Part shown: one piece after another, positions 19,251 through 27,257 of the stretch
How the letters are laid out: each line of letters starts with the position of its first letter
How positions within the stretch are numbered: the stretch's first letter is position 1
DNA from: Candidatus Zhuqueibacterota bacterium
GTDB lineage: Bacteria; Zhuqueibacterota; Zhuqueibacteria; Thermofontimicrobiales; Sulfurfontimicrobiaceae
Length of the DNA: 37,070 bases
Direction: 5' to 3'
Assembly (NCBI GenBank): GCA_016927835.1
Contig: JAFGMA010000189.1
Location: 1 to 37,070 of the forward strand
Program-made: the position numbers and the translations under genes
Notes under the pieces: generated by a model
The model's input: the letters and a program-made list of their open reading frames with translations, nothing else
What the model was told of the DNA's origin: nothing
Database searches by the model: none

Positions 19251-19616
19251 GCAGCCGTTAAAATGCAAGCGGGCGAATTGGGCACCCTCAACAGCGCCAG
19301 GTTCGCAATATGATGAATACAAGGAAAATAACCAACAGGCGATTGATTGTCTACGAAAAGTGCCCCGTCTGCCGTTGTGCCGGAATTTCAATTTGATTCG
19401 ATGGGATTACGGCTTCTGCACCTGCCGGGCACAAAATTTCAGTCGATTTTTATATTACTTAAATTTCTTAAATGAAAAGCAAATCATACCAGCAATTCAT
19501 TCATTTTCAAGGTGTTAATATTTCCCACGAACAACACGAAATACCCGAAAATGCTATTCGTGTCATTTCGTGTCTTTCGTGGTCTTATCTAATGATTTCT
19601 GGAAATGGAATAACCC
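19251..19616. other. Gap with a long TTCGTG inverted repeat
   Basis: 366 bases. A 17-base inverted repeat (19525-19541 with 19566-19582) sits 34 bases before the next ATG. The intervening bases contain more TTCGTG-like units. Small frames in 19251-19520 run out of the upstream gene and have no ribosome-binding site. No gene is called. Confidence 0.55.
19525..19582. repeat. 17-base imperfect inverted repeat, TTCGTG family
   Basis: The left arm CCACGAACAACACGAAA and right arm TTTCGTGTCTTTCGTGG pair at 15 of 17 positions around a 24-base loop that carries a further TTCGTGTCA unit. A weaker relative occurs at 15510-15533. No T run follows, so a terminator is not clear. Confidence 0.6.
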
Positions 19617-20558
19617 ATGCAAGCTTCTGAAAAACCACTTACGCCAGATCGCACATCTCTTTGGAACTCAATGAAAAAAAGACTGTATTCGAGAGGATTC
19701 ATCGTGACAGCCTCCGTCATTGTGTTTTTAATCATCATTGAATTCCTCTTCGATGTGGCAGAAATCGGATTGGGCGAAATTATCGATTGGACAAATCCGC
19801 TGCGTCCCACTTCCGGGGCGGTCTGGTCGCTGGAGCAGAAAGACCAGCAAGCCGCTGAAAAACTTATCACGCTGGTTGAAGACATACCGGAAGTAACGCC
19901 GGAGATATCCAGCTTCAGTTCATTCGATAACCTGCTGCAAGCGCTGCAACCCGGCAAAGAATTAATTATCAGCAAAGAGAATTTCATCGAATTGTATACC
20001 GGGTTGCCGTATACATTCAGGCAGGATATCGTTTCGCCCTTCGAAATGATTCGAATCGCACGCGACAGCAACTGGAAAACAACCAAAATTGCCCGAACCG
20101 GGGAGCAGTTGAGCATTTATTTATTGGATGGCGCCGATCAGCCCATGCGTGATTTTTATCCGGCTCTGGCAAAATATCAAAGCCCGGTACAGGTTTCCGG
20201 CGAGCAGGTGGAGCACCTGTCGGAACATGAGGAGTTTCGAAATCGAATCATAACCGCGGATGAATTTTACGACGCATTCAACTCACTTCCGCTGGCAAAA
20301 AAAGCCTATATCATGAATAATCCCATTCAATTGCTCAAGTGGGGCGATGCGTTGCAGCACGTTGCGATCTCGCGCTATGTTTTCAACGGCAGTGTGAGCA
20401 TCGGATTCGAAGTGCGGGAAGGCATCGGTAGTGAAATTTATCAATACCAGGCGAATGAATTGGCAACCACCCACCTGGTGAAACGCCTGAATGAGCTCTA
20501 TCCTGAAAAACATCTTACCATGCCCGAAAGGAAAGAAAGTGAAATTGAAACTCCGTAA
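19617..20558 (+). CDS. Unknown single-pass membrane protein, partner of PBP1A
   Basis: 313 aa. I do not recognise a family. The N-terminal 26 residues are basic and polar, then one hydrophobic helix (about 27-47) is followed by a soluble region of about 265 residues. This predicts an N-in, C-out signal-anchored protein with a periplasmic domain. The soluble part is mixed alpha/beta, without cysteine, obvious zinc or catalytic motif. Its 3' end overlaps the PBP1A gene, by 20 bases if the GTG at 20539 is the PBP start. The shared topology and coupling suggest a role in peptidoglycan synthesis, for instance as a regulator of the PBP, but this is inference from context only. Confidence 0.6.
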   Translation: MQASEKPLTPDRTSLWNSMKKRLYSRGFIVTASVIVFLIIIEFLFDVAEIGLGEIIDWTNPLRPTSGAVWSLEQKDQQAAEKLITLVEDIPEVTPEISSFSSFDNLLQALQPGKELIISKENFIELYTGLPYTFRQDIVSPFEMIRIARDSNWKTTKIARTGEQLSIYLLDGADQPMRDFYPALAKYQSPVQVSGEQVEHLSEHEEFRNRIITADEFYDAFNSLPLAKKAYIMNNPIQLLKWGDALQHVAISRYVFNGSVSIGFEVREGIGSEIYQYQANELATTHLVKRLNELYPEKHLTMPERKESEIETP

Positions 20559-22530
20559 AAAGTGGGTGCTGCTAACGATGGCTTCTCTGGCTTTGGTAAT
20601 CATTGGTCTGTTTTTCTGGATCGTAATATCGCTGCCGCAAATACCCGATGACATCAGCCAGCTTTCATTAACTCCCGCCACAAAAGTGTATGCGAATAAC
20701 GGGGAGACGATCTCGCGGTTGACGGACCGTCAAATGGTCACAATCGATGAAATTTCACCCTATTTTCTCAAAGCCATTGTTGCGGTCGAAGATGCGGAAT
20801 TTTACAAACATCATGGGCTGAATAAGAAAGGATTGATCCGCGCGATGCTCAGAAACATCCGCCACGGGCGCATCGTCGAGGGGGGATCCAGCATCACGCA
20901 GCAATTGGGTAAAAACCTTTTTCTCTCATTCAGCCAGGAGTGGGGACGCAAATTCAAGGACATGCTCATCGCTATTCAGTTGGAGCGGCGATTCACAAAG
21001 GATGAAATTCTTCAGGCGTATTGCAACCAAATCAGCTTTGGACCCGGAATTTTTGGGGTTGAAATGGCGGCACAAAGTTATTTTGCCAAACATGCCGATG
21101 AATTAATCCTCGCGGAAGCTGCGTTCCTGGCAAACCTGCCCCGTTCGCCGAACAATTACTACCCCTATCGCAATCCCGAAATCGCGAAAAAACGGCAAGT
21201 CCTCGTTCTCAACCGAATGGTGAAAGCCGGATTCATTTCCGAAGATGAAATGCAGCAAGCCGTGAAACAGCCGCTGCCGTTGAGCCATATCGAACGCTAC
21301 CGGGGCACTGCCAATTATTATGTGGAATATGCAAAACAATTGGTGGCAAGCGCCCTGGGAAACGACGTGGTAAACTATGGCGGATTGAATATTCAAACCA
21401 CCATGGACGGGAACATGCAGGCGATCGCGCAGAAGGCGGTTCAAACCAAATTGGCTGCATTGGACAAACAATTAGGATTGCCTGATTACGATTCCGCCCC
21501 ACGCAACCAGCGCCCAAATTACCCCCAGGCAGCACTGGTAGCGGTCGATCCGCGCAATGGCGATGTCAAAGCACTCGTCGGCGGACGCGATTTCAATTAT
21601 AGCGAATTCAATCGCGCGGTCCAGAATAACCGGCTGCCGGGCTCGAGCTTTAAGCCGGTATTATATCTCACCGCTACCGATATGGGTATCATTACGCCGG
21701 CAACCGTCGTGGTCGATTCGCCGGTCACGTTCAAAATCAATGGTGCTCCGGACTGGTCGCCCGAAAATTTCAGCCATACGTATGAAGGTCCGATGATTGT
21801 AAAGAAAGCCCTGATGCAGTCGGTGAATGTGGTCGCGGCGAAAATTATGGATAGAACGAAGCCGGAAAACGTGATGCGTTATGCTCGGAAAATGGGCATC
21901 ACCAGTCCGTTGGGCGAGCATTTATCGCTGGCATTGGGCACTTCAGGTGTTTCGCCGCTGGAAATGGCGGGTGCGTATTCAGTTTTCGCCAATGGCGGTA
22001 TTCACTTTAAGCCGCGAATCATCAAATCCGTGGAATCGCCGGCTGGCAAGCGCTTGCTCGAAGATGCGGTGCAAAGCGTACGGGCTGTTGACGCGCAATC
22101 CGCCTACCTGGTAGTTGATATGATGAAAGCGGTATTCGAAGATGGCACCGCCCGGTCCGCCCGCGCGATGGGATTCAGCCGTCCCGCCGGCGGAAAAACC
22201 GGAACCACCAATGACGAACGGGATGCATGGTTCATCGGCTACACGCCTCAACTGGTCACGGCAGTCTGGGTGGGCTTCGATGATAACCGGCAAATGCGGG
22301 ATAAAAACCGGCGCGGGATCACCGGTGCGCGGGGAGCGCTGCCCATCTGGGTCGAATTCATGAAAAATGCCCTGTCCAGAGAACCCTATCAGGATTTTTC
22401 AATCCCCGTTGGCGTGATTTTCAGCGATGTCAATCCGGTCACCGGCGAGGAGAGCACCGATGAATACGGCGATGTGCTGAGAGTGGCGCTCAAAGCCGGA
22501 ACCAGGCTGCCCTTGCCACGGATCCCTTAG
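20539..22530 (+). CDS. Bifunctional penicillin-binding protein, PBP1A family
   Basis: Class A PBP that polymerises lipid II and cross-links peptidoglycan in the periplasm, anchored by one N-terminal helix (about residues 10-32). The GT51 transglycosylase domain has EDAEFYKHHG (Glu84) and EGGSSITQQLGKNLFL. The transpeptidase domain has SSFK (Ser369 to Lys372), SVN (428-430) and KTGT (553-556). I prefer GTG at 20539 (663 aa), with AAAGGAAAG just upstream, over ATG 20491. The latter would add 16 unlikely residues and a 68-base overlap with the previous gene. The length is typical of short class A PBPs without the extra OB-like domain of E. coli PBP1a. Translationally coupled to the unknown gene upstream. 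Confidence 0.92.
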   Translation: MKLKLRKKWVLLTMASLALVIIGLFFWIVISLPQIPDDISQLSLTPATKVYANNGETISRLTDRQMVTIDEISPYFLKAIVAVEDAEFYKHHGLNKKGLIRAMLRNIRHGRIVEGGSSITQQLGKNLFLSFSQEWGRKFKDMLIAIQLERRFTKDEILQAYCNQISFGPGIFGVEMAAQSYFAKHADELILAEAAFLANLPRSPNNYYPYRNPEIAKKRQVLVLNRMVKAGFISEDEMQQAVKQPLPLSHIERYRGTANYYVEYAKQLVASALGNDVVNYGGLNIQTTMDGNMQAIAQKAVQTKLAALDKQLGLPDYDSAPRNQRPNYPQAALVAVDPRNGDVKALVGGRDFNYSEFNRAVQNNRLPGSSFKPVLYLTATDMGIITPATVVVDSPVTFKINGAPDWSPENFSHTYEGPMIVKKALMQSVNVVAAKIMDRTKPENVMRYARKMGITSPLGEHLSLALGTSGVSPLEMAGAYSVFANGGIHFKPRIIKSVESPAGKRLLEDAVQSVRAVDAQSAYLVVDMMKAVFEDGTARSARAMGFSRPAGGKTGTTNDERDAWFIGYTPQLVTAVWVGFDDNRQMRDKNRRGITGARGALPIWVEFMKNALSREPYQDFSIPVGVIFSDVNPVTGEESTDEYGDVLRVALKAGTRLPLPRIP

Positions 22531-23021
22531 AAAATGTTTCCGGATTAGTTCAATTCGCTTTTAAAATTGCCACCACAGCGGTTGTTTAATTTTTCGTTCG
22601 GGGGATGGGGTGGAAGCTTCTGATTTTGTCCGTTGCCGACAAAAATCCGTTTTCATGCTTTGAGCCTATCCGAAAACCTATTTCAAAGAATGATATGGGT
22701 AGGTAATAACTGTCATTTCCGCATGTTTTAAGCGGGGTGCCGCCCACGGGAATCCACCTGCCTGCTTTATAAATGGATTCCCGTGGTCGGCATCCCGATT
22801 AACGGATCTCGGGAATGACAAGAAGGGTTTTCGGATAGGCTCGTAATAGAACACTGTTTGGCGGGGCGCGCAGAAAGATTCGCGATCGAGGGATGTCGGG
22901 AATTGAAGGGTGGATTTTTAAAAATGATCATATTTTGTATGCAGCTTGACAATTATTTTTTTATTTATTCGCCAAGGCTCGCACCAAAAAATTGCACTAC
23001 TGCCAAAAAATCTGATAACCC
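22531..23021. other. Gap carrying a MITE-like foldback element
   Basis: 491 bases. An element with perfect 17-bp terminal inverted repeats spans 22662-22842 and contains nested inverted repeats. Downstream, TTGACA at 22946-22951 is a perfect -35 sequence, but no good -10 lies at the right distance. No gene is seen. A 61-codon minus-strand frame is made largely of the repeat. Confidence 0.6.
22662..22842. mobile_element. MITE-like foldback element
   Basis: GAGCCTATCCGAAAACC (22662-22678) and its exact reverse complement (22826-22842) bound 181 bases. Inside, GTCATTTCCG (22712-22721) faces CGGGAATGAC (22810-22819) with one mismatch. A 23-base arm at 22734-22756 pairs with 22774-22796 at 21 positions, including a perfect 13-base core (CCACGGGAATCCA). 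The whole can fold back as one long hairpin. There is no coding capacity, so any movement would need a transposase elsewhere. Confidence 0.65.
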
Positions 23022-24953
23022 ATGATTCAAATTCAAAATATGCACCTGGCTTTTGGTGAGCAGGTTATTTTCGACAATGTTTCATTGCACATAAAGCGGC
23101 TGGAACGGATCGGGCTCGTCGGACCCAATGGCGCCGGCAAAACAACCCTGATGCGGATCATCCTGCGCGAGGTGGTTCCGGATAAAGGTCAACTCAAGCT
23201 GGCGAAGCAACTTACCTTTGGTTACCTGCCACAGCAACAGGTGGAAAGTCGCGGCAAATTGCTGCTAGATGAGGTGCTGTCCGGTGTGGAAGAAGTCAAA
23301 CGTATCGAGGCTGAAATAAAGCAACTGCAGGAGGGGCTTTCGGAACCTTCGCATAGCCAATCAGATACCGAAAAAAATCTGAAGCGTCTGGGCGAATTGC
23401 AGCATCGCTTCGAAGAACTAGGGGGATTTCACCTGGAACATGAAGCCAGGCGCATCCTGGGTGGTCTGGGTTTCAGCGAAGACCAATTCGGGCAACCATG
23501 CGAAACATTCAGCGGTGGCTGGCAGATGCGTATTGCATTGGCGAAACTTCTCCTGCGACGTCCTTCCGCGCTGCTCCTCGATGAACCGACCAACCATCTC
23601 GATATCACTTCGATGGAATGGCTGGAATCCTTCTTGTACAAATACCCGGGAATCATCATCCTCGTCTCGCACGATCGCTTTTTCCTCGATCGCGTGGTCA
23701 ATAAAATTATATCACTCGAGCGCGGAAAACTCTCGGAATTTTCCGGATCATACACATTTTTCGAGACCGAGCGCCAGCGCCAGGAAGAGCAAATTATGCT
23801 GCAATATGAACGGCAGAAACAGGAAATTGAGCGTATCCAGCGATTCATCGAGCGTTTCCGTTACAAGGCATCTAAAGCGCCGCAAGTTCAGAGCCGGATC
23901 AAGCAGCTCGAGAAAATGGAAAAAATCATTCCGCCCTCCTCGCGTAAAAAAATCCGTTTTAGCTTCCCAGCAGCGGTGCGCAGCGGGCGGATTGTTTTCA
24001 AATTGCGGGAGTTGGGCAAATATTATGGCGCGAAACACGTATTCGAAAATGTGAATATCACCATCGAGCGCGGCGAACGCGTTGCCCTGGTGGGCGTTAA
24101 CGGCGCGGGAAAATCAACTCTCAGCAGAATACTCGCCGGCACCGAAAATGCCACCACCGGCGAGATTGAATTCGGGCACCAGGTCAAGCTGGCATTTTAC
24201 GCCCAGGAAACGGCAAATACATTGAATGGCGAGCAGACTATTTTGGATGATCTGTCAGAGCTCGCGCCGCAAATGGACATGAGCCGGCTGCGTACGCTGC
24301 TGGGATGCTTCCTTTTCGAAGGGGATGATGCTTTCAAATCCGTGAGCGTGCTCTCCGGTGGCGAGAAAAGCCGGCTGGCGCTGGCGAAAATGCTCCTTCG
24401 TGAGTCCAATGTACTCATTCTCGATGAACCAACCAACCACCTTGATATCGCGGGCAAAGATGTGCTGCAGGAGGCGCTTCAGGAATACCAGGGCACGCTT
24501 ATTCTCGTTTCGCACGACAGGTATTTTCTCGATAAGATAGTAAACCGGGTCATCGCGCTGGACAATGGTTTGGTAAACGAGTATCTGGGAAATTACAGTT
24601 ATTACCTGTCAAAGCGCGAGGAAGACGCCCCTGCCGAAGAGGAAGAGAAGGATCAACCTGCAAAATCCCACTCCTCGAAAAAATCAAAAGAGCAGAAGCG
24701 TCTGGAAGCAGAAACCCGTCAGGCAAGTTATCAACAGCGGCGCGAGGTTGAAAAGGCGCGTAAGGCAATCGAAACCGAGATCGAAACCAAAGAAGCGCGA
24801 AAGGCTGAGATTGAATCCGAACTGACGCAACCGGCTGTTTACACTAATCCGGCGCTTTCGAAAGAATTGAACACGGAGTATCGCCGGTTGTTGGAGGTGC
24901 TGCCGGAATTGTATGCGAAATGGGAACACATCACCGAATCATCGCCTGCATGA
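23022..24953 (+). CDS. ABC-F family ATPase
   Basis: 643-aa soluble protein with two ABC ATPase domains and no membrane part. It belongs to the ABC-F family (Uup, YdiF and EttA relatives) that acts on the ribosome in translation or antibiotic resistance. The first domain has Walker A GPNGAGKTT (34-42), a signature-like FSGGWQMR and LLLDEPTNHLD. The second has GVNGAGKST, LSGGEKSR and LILDEPTNHLD. Between them lies a charged helical linker (about 245-310), the P-site tRNA interaction motif region. A charged coiled coil (about 530-640) closes the protein, as in YdiF/Uup-type members. Both Walker B Glu residues are intact. The exact subfamily is uncertain. It converges with the gene at 25033. Confidence 0.92.
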   Translation: MIQIQNMHLAFGEQVIFDNVSLHIKRLERIGLVGPNGAGKTTLMRIILREVVPDKGQLKLAKQLTFGYLPQQQVESRGKLLLDEVLSGVEEVKRIEAEIKQLQEGLSEPSHSQSDTEKNLKRLGELQHRFEELGGFHLEHEARRILGGLGFSEDQFGQPCETFSGGWQMRIALAKLLLRRPSALLLDEPTNHLDITSMEWLESFLYKYPGIIILVSHDRFFLDRVVNKIISLERGKLSEFSGSYTFFETERQRQEEQIMLQYERQKQEIERIQRFIERFRYKASKAPQVQSRIKQLEKMEKIIPPSSRKKIRFSFPAAVRSGRIVFKLRELGKYYGAKHVFENVNITIERGERVALVGVNGAGKSTLSRILAGTENATTGEIEFGHQVKLAFYAQETANTLNGEQTILDDLSELAPQMDMSRLRTLLGCFLFEGDDAFKSVSVLSGGEKSRLALAKMLLRESNVLILDEPTNHLDIAGKDVLQEALQEYQGTLILVSHDRYFLDKIVNRVIALDNGLVNEYLGNYSYYLSKREEDAPAEEEEKDQPAKSHSSKKSKEQKRLEAETRQASYQQRREVEKARKAIETEIETKEARKAEIESELTQPAVYTNPALSKELNTEYRRLLEVLPELYAKWEHITESSPA

Positions 24954-25005
24954 TAGCCTGCCTTTGAAGAGCCTTCGGATTCCTGTCGGTATGCCGGGTG
25001 GGTTG

Positions 25006-25027
25006 GGAAAGCAAGCTTTCGCACTCC
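25006..25027 (-). repeat. Hairpin repeat, copy 3 (inverted) between convergent genes
   Basis: GGAAAGCAAGCTTTCGCACT and the following CC are the reverse complement of the repeat at 17251-17272 with three changes. GAAAGC (25007-25012) pairs with GCTTTC (25015-25020). It lies between two convergent genes and might help terminate both, though a T run is lacking. Confidence 0.55.
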
Positions 25028-25032
25028 GGAGT

Positions 25033-27237
25033 TTATTCTTTGATGAGATTTAGAAGGGTTTCGGCGCTGGCAGTTTCATTCGATTGCAGGTCTGTGATCA
25101 CAACCTCTATTCGGGTTTCCCCCAGCGGAAGATTTGAAAAGTCAAATGCAAGGTATTCGTTGATATTCCGTTCATTCGATGTCCGCTCATAGATCGATGT
25201 AAGTTCCTTCGTCTGTTTCGAGCCGAATAAGCTGGCAAAGGACTGGAATGTTTTGCCAAAAAAACTGGTCGTTTCTTTGAGTGTTTTCGCGCGATATTCG
25301 ATGCGGTAGGTTGTCTGTCCATTGGCATCCAGTTTCAAATTATACACCTCGTAATATAAGTAGATGGGTTTATCGCGCAAAACGGACTTGAAGGGGTGCG
25401 GCGTCATTTTCAGCGACTGCCGCCAATTGCGCCCGGAATTTGTTGTCCCGGGGGAGATGTTGTCAGCCAATTTGAGGTCACTCACCGCGAGTCGATCATT
25501 GTCAAAACGCCTCACCGGCAAATCGATGCGGAAAAGCCCCATCCGATTTGACTCATGACTCTCCAATTGCAGTGAAAGGTGATAGTCGCCTTCATACAGT
25601 ACAAAATTCTGTTCCAGGATGAAGTTGCCGTTCTCCCCCTCAGGCAGTGGGGCTTTTACCAGATTCACCGCTTGTTTTTGGGTTAAAATATCGTTATATA
25701 GTGAGTCGTTGATGAAAAATGTATATTCAAGATAGCTTGCAGTGATTTCATTTTTTTTCTCTGAATAGGATAGCAGACTTGCCGGCAGGGAAAAATAAAA
25801 ATCGATTTCAGTGCTGTCGTTCTGCCCTTTGAATTGAGCCGAATTATACACAATGGGCAGCGGCTTGGCTTTGTAGTCATACTGGTAAACTTCGGGCGGG
25901 ATTTTGCCCATGACTTCGATTTGATTCATCTGGAAGCTATTTAATTTGGCTTCATCGAGGGAGGTGCTGAGAATGGCATACACGTTATTCACGTGCGCCC
26001 GTTCGGAATAAAGCTGTTGAGCAAGGTAGATTTCCCCATTATATCCCATACCGGGAAGCGCAGCCTGGCGCAAATCCTGAACCAGCCTGAAAACACCACC
26101 GTCGGCAACAAAATCGAATACCAATTTATCATTAATTTTTACGTATGACCAGGACTCGTTCTCTTTCGCCTGCACACGGGTGAGTGCCGACACAAAGCGG
26201 TCTGTCGGCGGACCATACTTGATATAGATTTTTCCGCGGTCGTCATAGAATGGCGGAGCCGTGTATCGAAAATTTTCCCTGGCAAACTTGACGCGCTGAA
26301 AATGCTCGATCAGCCGCTCGTTGATAACTGTTCCGGGCGTGGGATCGCGGCTTTTCCAGAATTTTTTGAAGAAGAATCCTTTTTTCTGAAGCGATAGCGC
26401 CTGATAGAATTCCCGTTCCTCGTTGGTGAGCAGCAATTCAATATCGAGATACATCGCCTGGAGCATGTCCTCATCGGTGAGTTTTGCGATGCCTCTGAAA
26501 TAGGTACGGCAGGCGGCATCGTTTATGCCAAGTTCCAGGAAGATTTCTGACAGCCGAATGAGGGCGCGGGCTTCATCGCGGCGAGAGATAGACAATCTTC
26601 GGTAAATATCTATCGCGCGATCGAAGTCCTGCATTTCCTGGTAAACGCGGGCTAATTGATACAGAGTATCTTTATAATCGGGCAATTGATTGATTAGTGT
26701 CTGGAATTCCGTTTCAGCTTTTTCGAGATTTTTTTTGCCGGCTTTTGCCAGGTACGTGCAACCGAGATGATAGCGTGCATCGAGAAAATCCGGATTTAAT
26801 TTCAATGCCTGTTTAAAAAATTTGATGGCGCGTGACTTATGGTCGCGTTTCAAGAGTGCACGCAATTTTTCCAGCGGAATAATCCGTGATTCACCGCGCT
26901 GCAATTCGATCTTTCCGAGCATAAAATAAATATCAGGCACGGTATCGCAAAGCCCGACCGCAATTTTGTAATAAAATTCCGACGAGTCCAGTTCCCCGCG
27001 CTGAAAGTATGACTGTCCCTGCTGCGCATAAAAAATGAAAGATTTTGGTGAAATGCGAATCTGACGCAAAATGGATGAATCGATAGGGGAAAATTCAATC
27101 AGCGTCGTATCTTCCTGAATCAACCCGGTGTTGAGACTGTCCGGAATTTCCTGTTGGGAGTAACTTGCAGAAAGGACACCCAGAAAAAGGATTGCGATAA
27201 ATATCTTGAGCTTTGGATGGAAGTCGAACAAGCGCAT
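25033..27237 (-). CDS. Exported TPR protein of the GWxTD-domain family
   Basis: 734 aa with a signal peptide (hydrophobic residues about 11-25). Residues 60-270 contain several tetratricopeptide-like helix pairs (for example a segment reading IKFFKQALKLNPDFLDARYH). Residues 285-345 match the start of the GWxTD domain (FWKSRDPTPGTVINE, then DRGKIYIKYGPP), a family of unknown function frequent in Bacteroidota, Acidobacteriota and relatives. The naming GWxTD stretch itself is replaced by PPFYDD. The C-terminal half is beta-rich. It is probably periplasmic. GGAGC lies 8 bases before the ATG at 27237. Only 20 bases separate it from the NagB/PIG-L gene upstream in transcription, so the two are probably co-transcribed. 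Confidence 0.8.
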   Translation of the reverse strand: MRLFDFHPKLKIFIAILFLGVLSASYSQQEIPDSLNTGLIQEDTTLIEFSPIDSSILRQIRISPKSFIFYAQQGQSYFQRGELDSSEFYYKIAVGLCDTVPDIYFMLGKIELQRGESRIIPLEKLRALLKRDHKSRAIKFFKQALKLNPDFLDARYHLGCTYLAKAGKKNLEKAETEFQTLINQLPDYKDTLYQLARVYQEMQDFDRAIDIYRRLSISRRDEARALIRLSEIFLELGINDAACRTYFRGIAKLTDEDMLQAMYLDIELLLTNEEREFYQALSLQKKGFFFKKFWKSRDPTPGTVINERLIEHFQRVKFARENFRYTAPPFYDDRGKIYIKYGPPTDRFVSALTRVQAKENESWSYVKINDKLVFDFVADGGVFRLVQDLRQAALPGMGYNGEIYLAQQLYSERAHVNNVYAILSTSLDEAKLNSFQMNQIEVMGKIPPEVYQYDYKAKPLPIVYNSAQFKGQNDSTEIDFYFSLPASLLSYSEKKNEITASYLEYTFFINDSLYNDILTQKQAVNLVKAPLPEGENGNFILEQNFVLYEGDYHLSLQLESHESNRMGLFRIDLPVRRFDNDRLAVSDLKLADNISPGTTNSGRNWRQSLKMTPHPFKSVLRDKPIYLYYEVYNLKLDANGQTTYRIEYRAKTLKETTSFFGKTFQSFASLFGSKQTKELTSIYERTSNERNINEYLAFDFSNLPLGETRIEVVITDLQSNETASAETLLNLIKE

Positions 27238-27257
27238 ATAATTTGCTCCGATTGGCT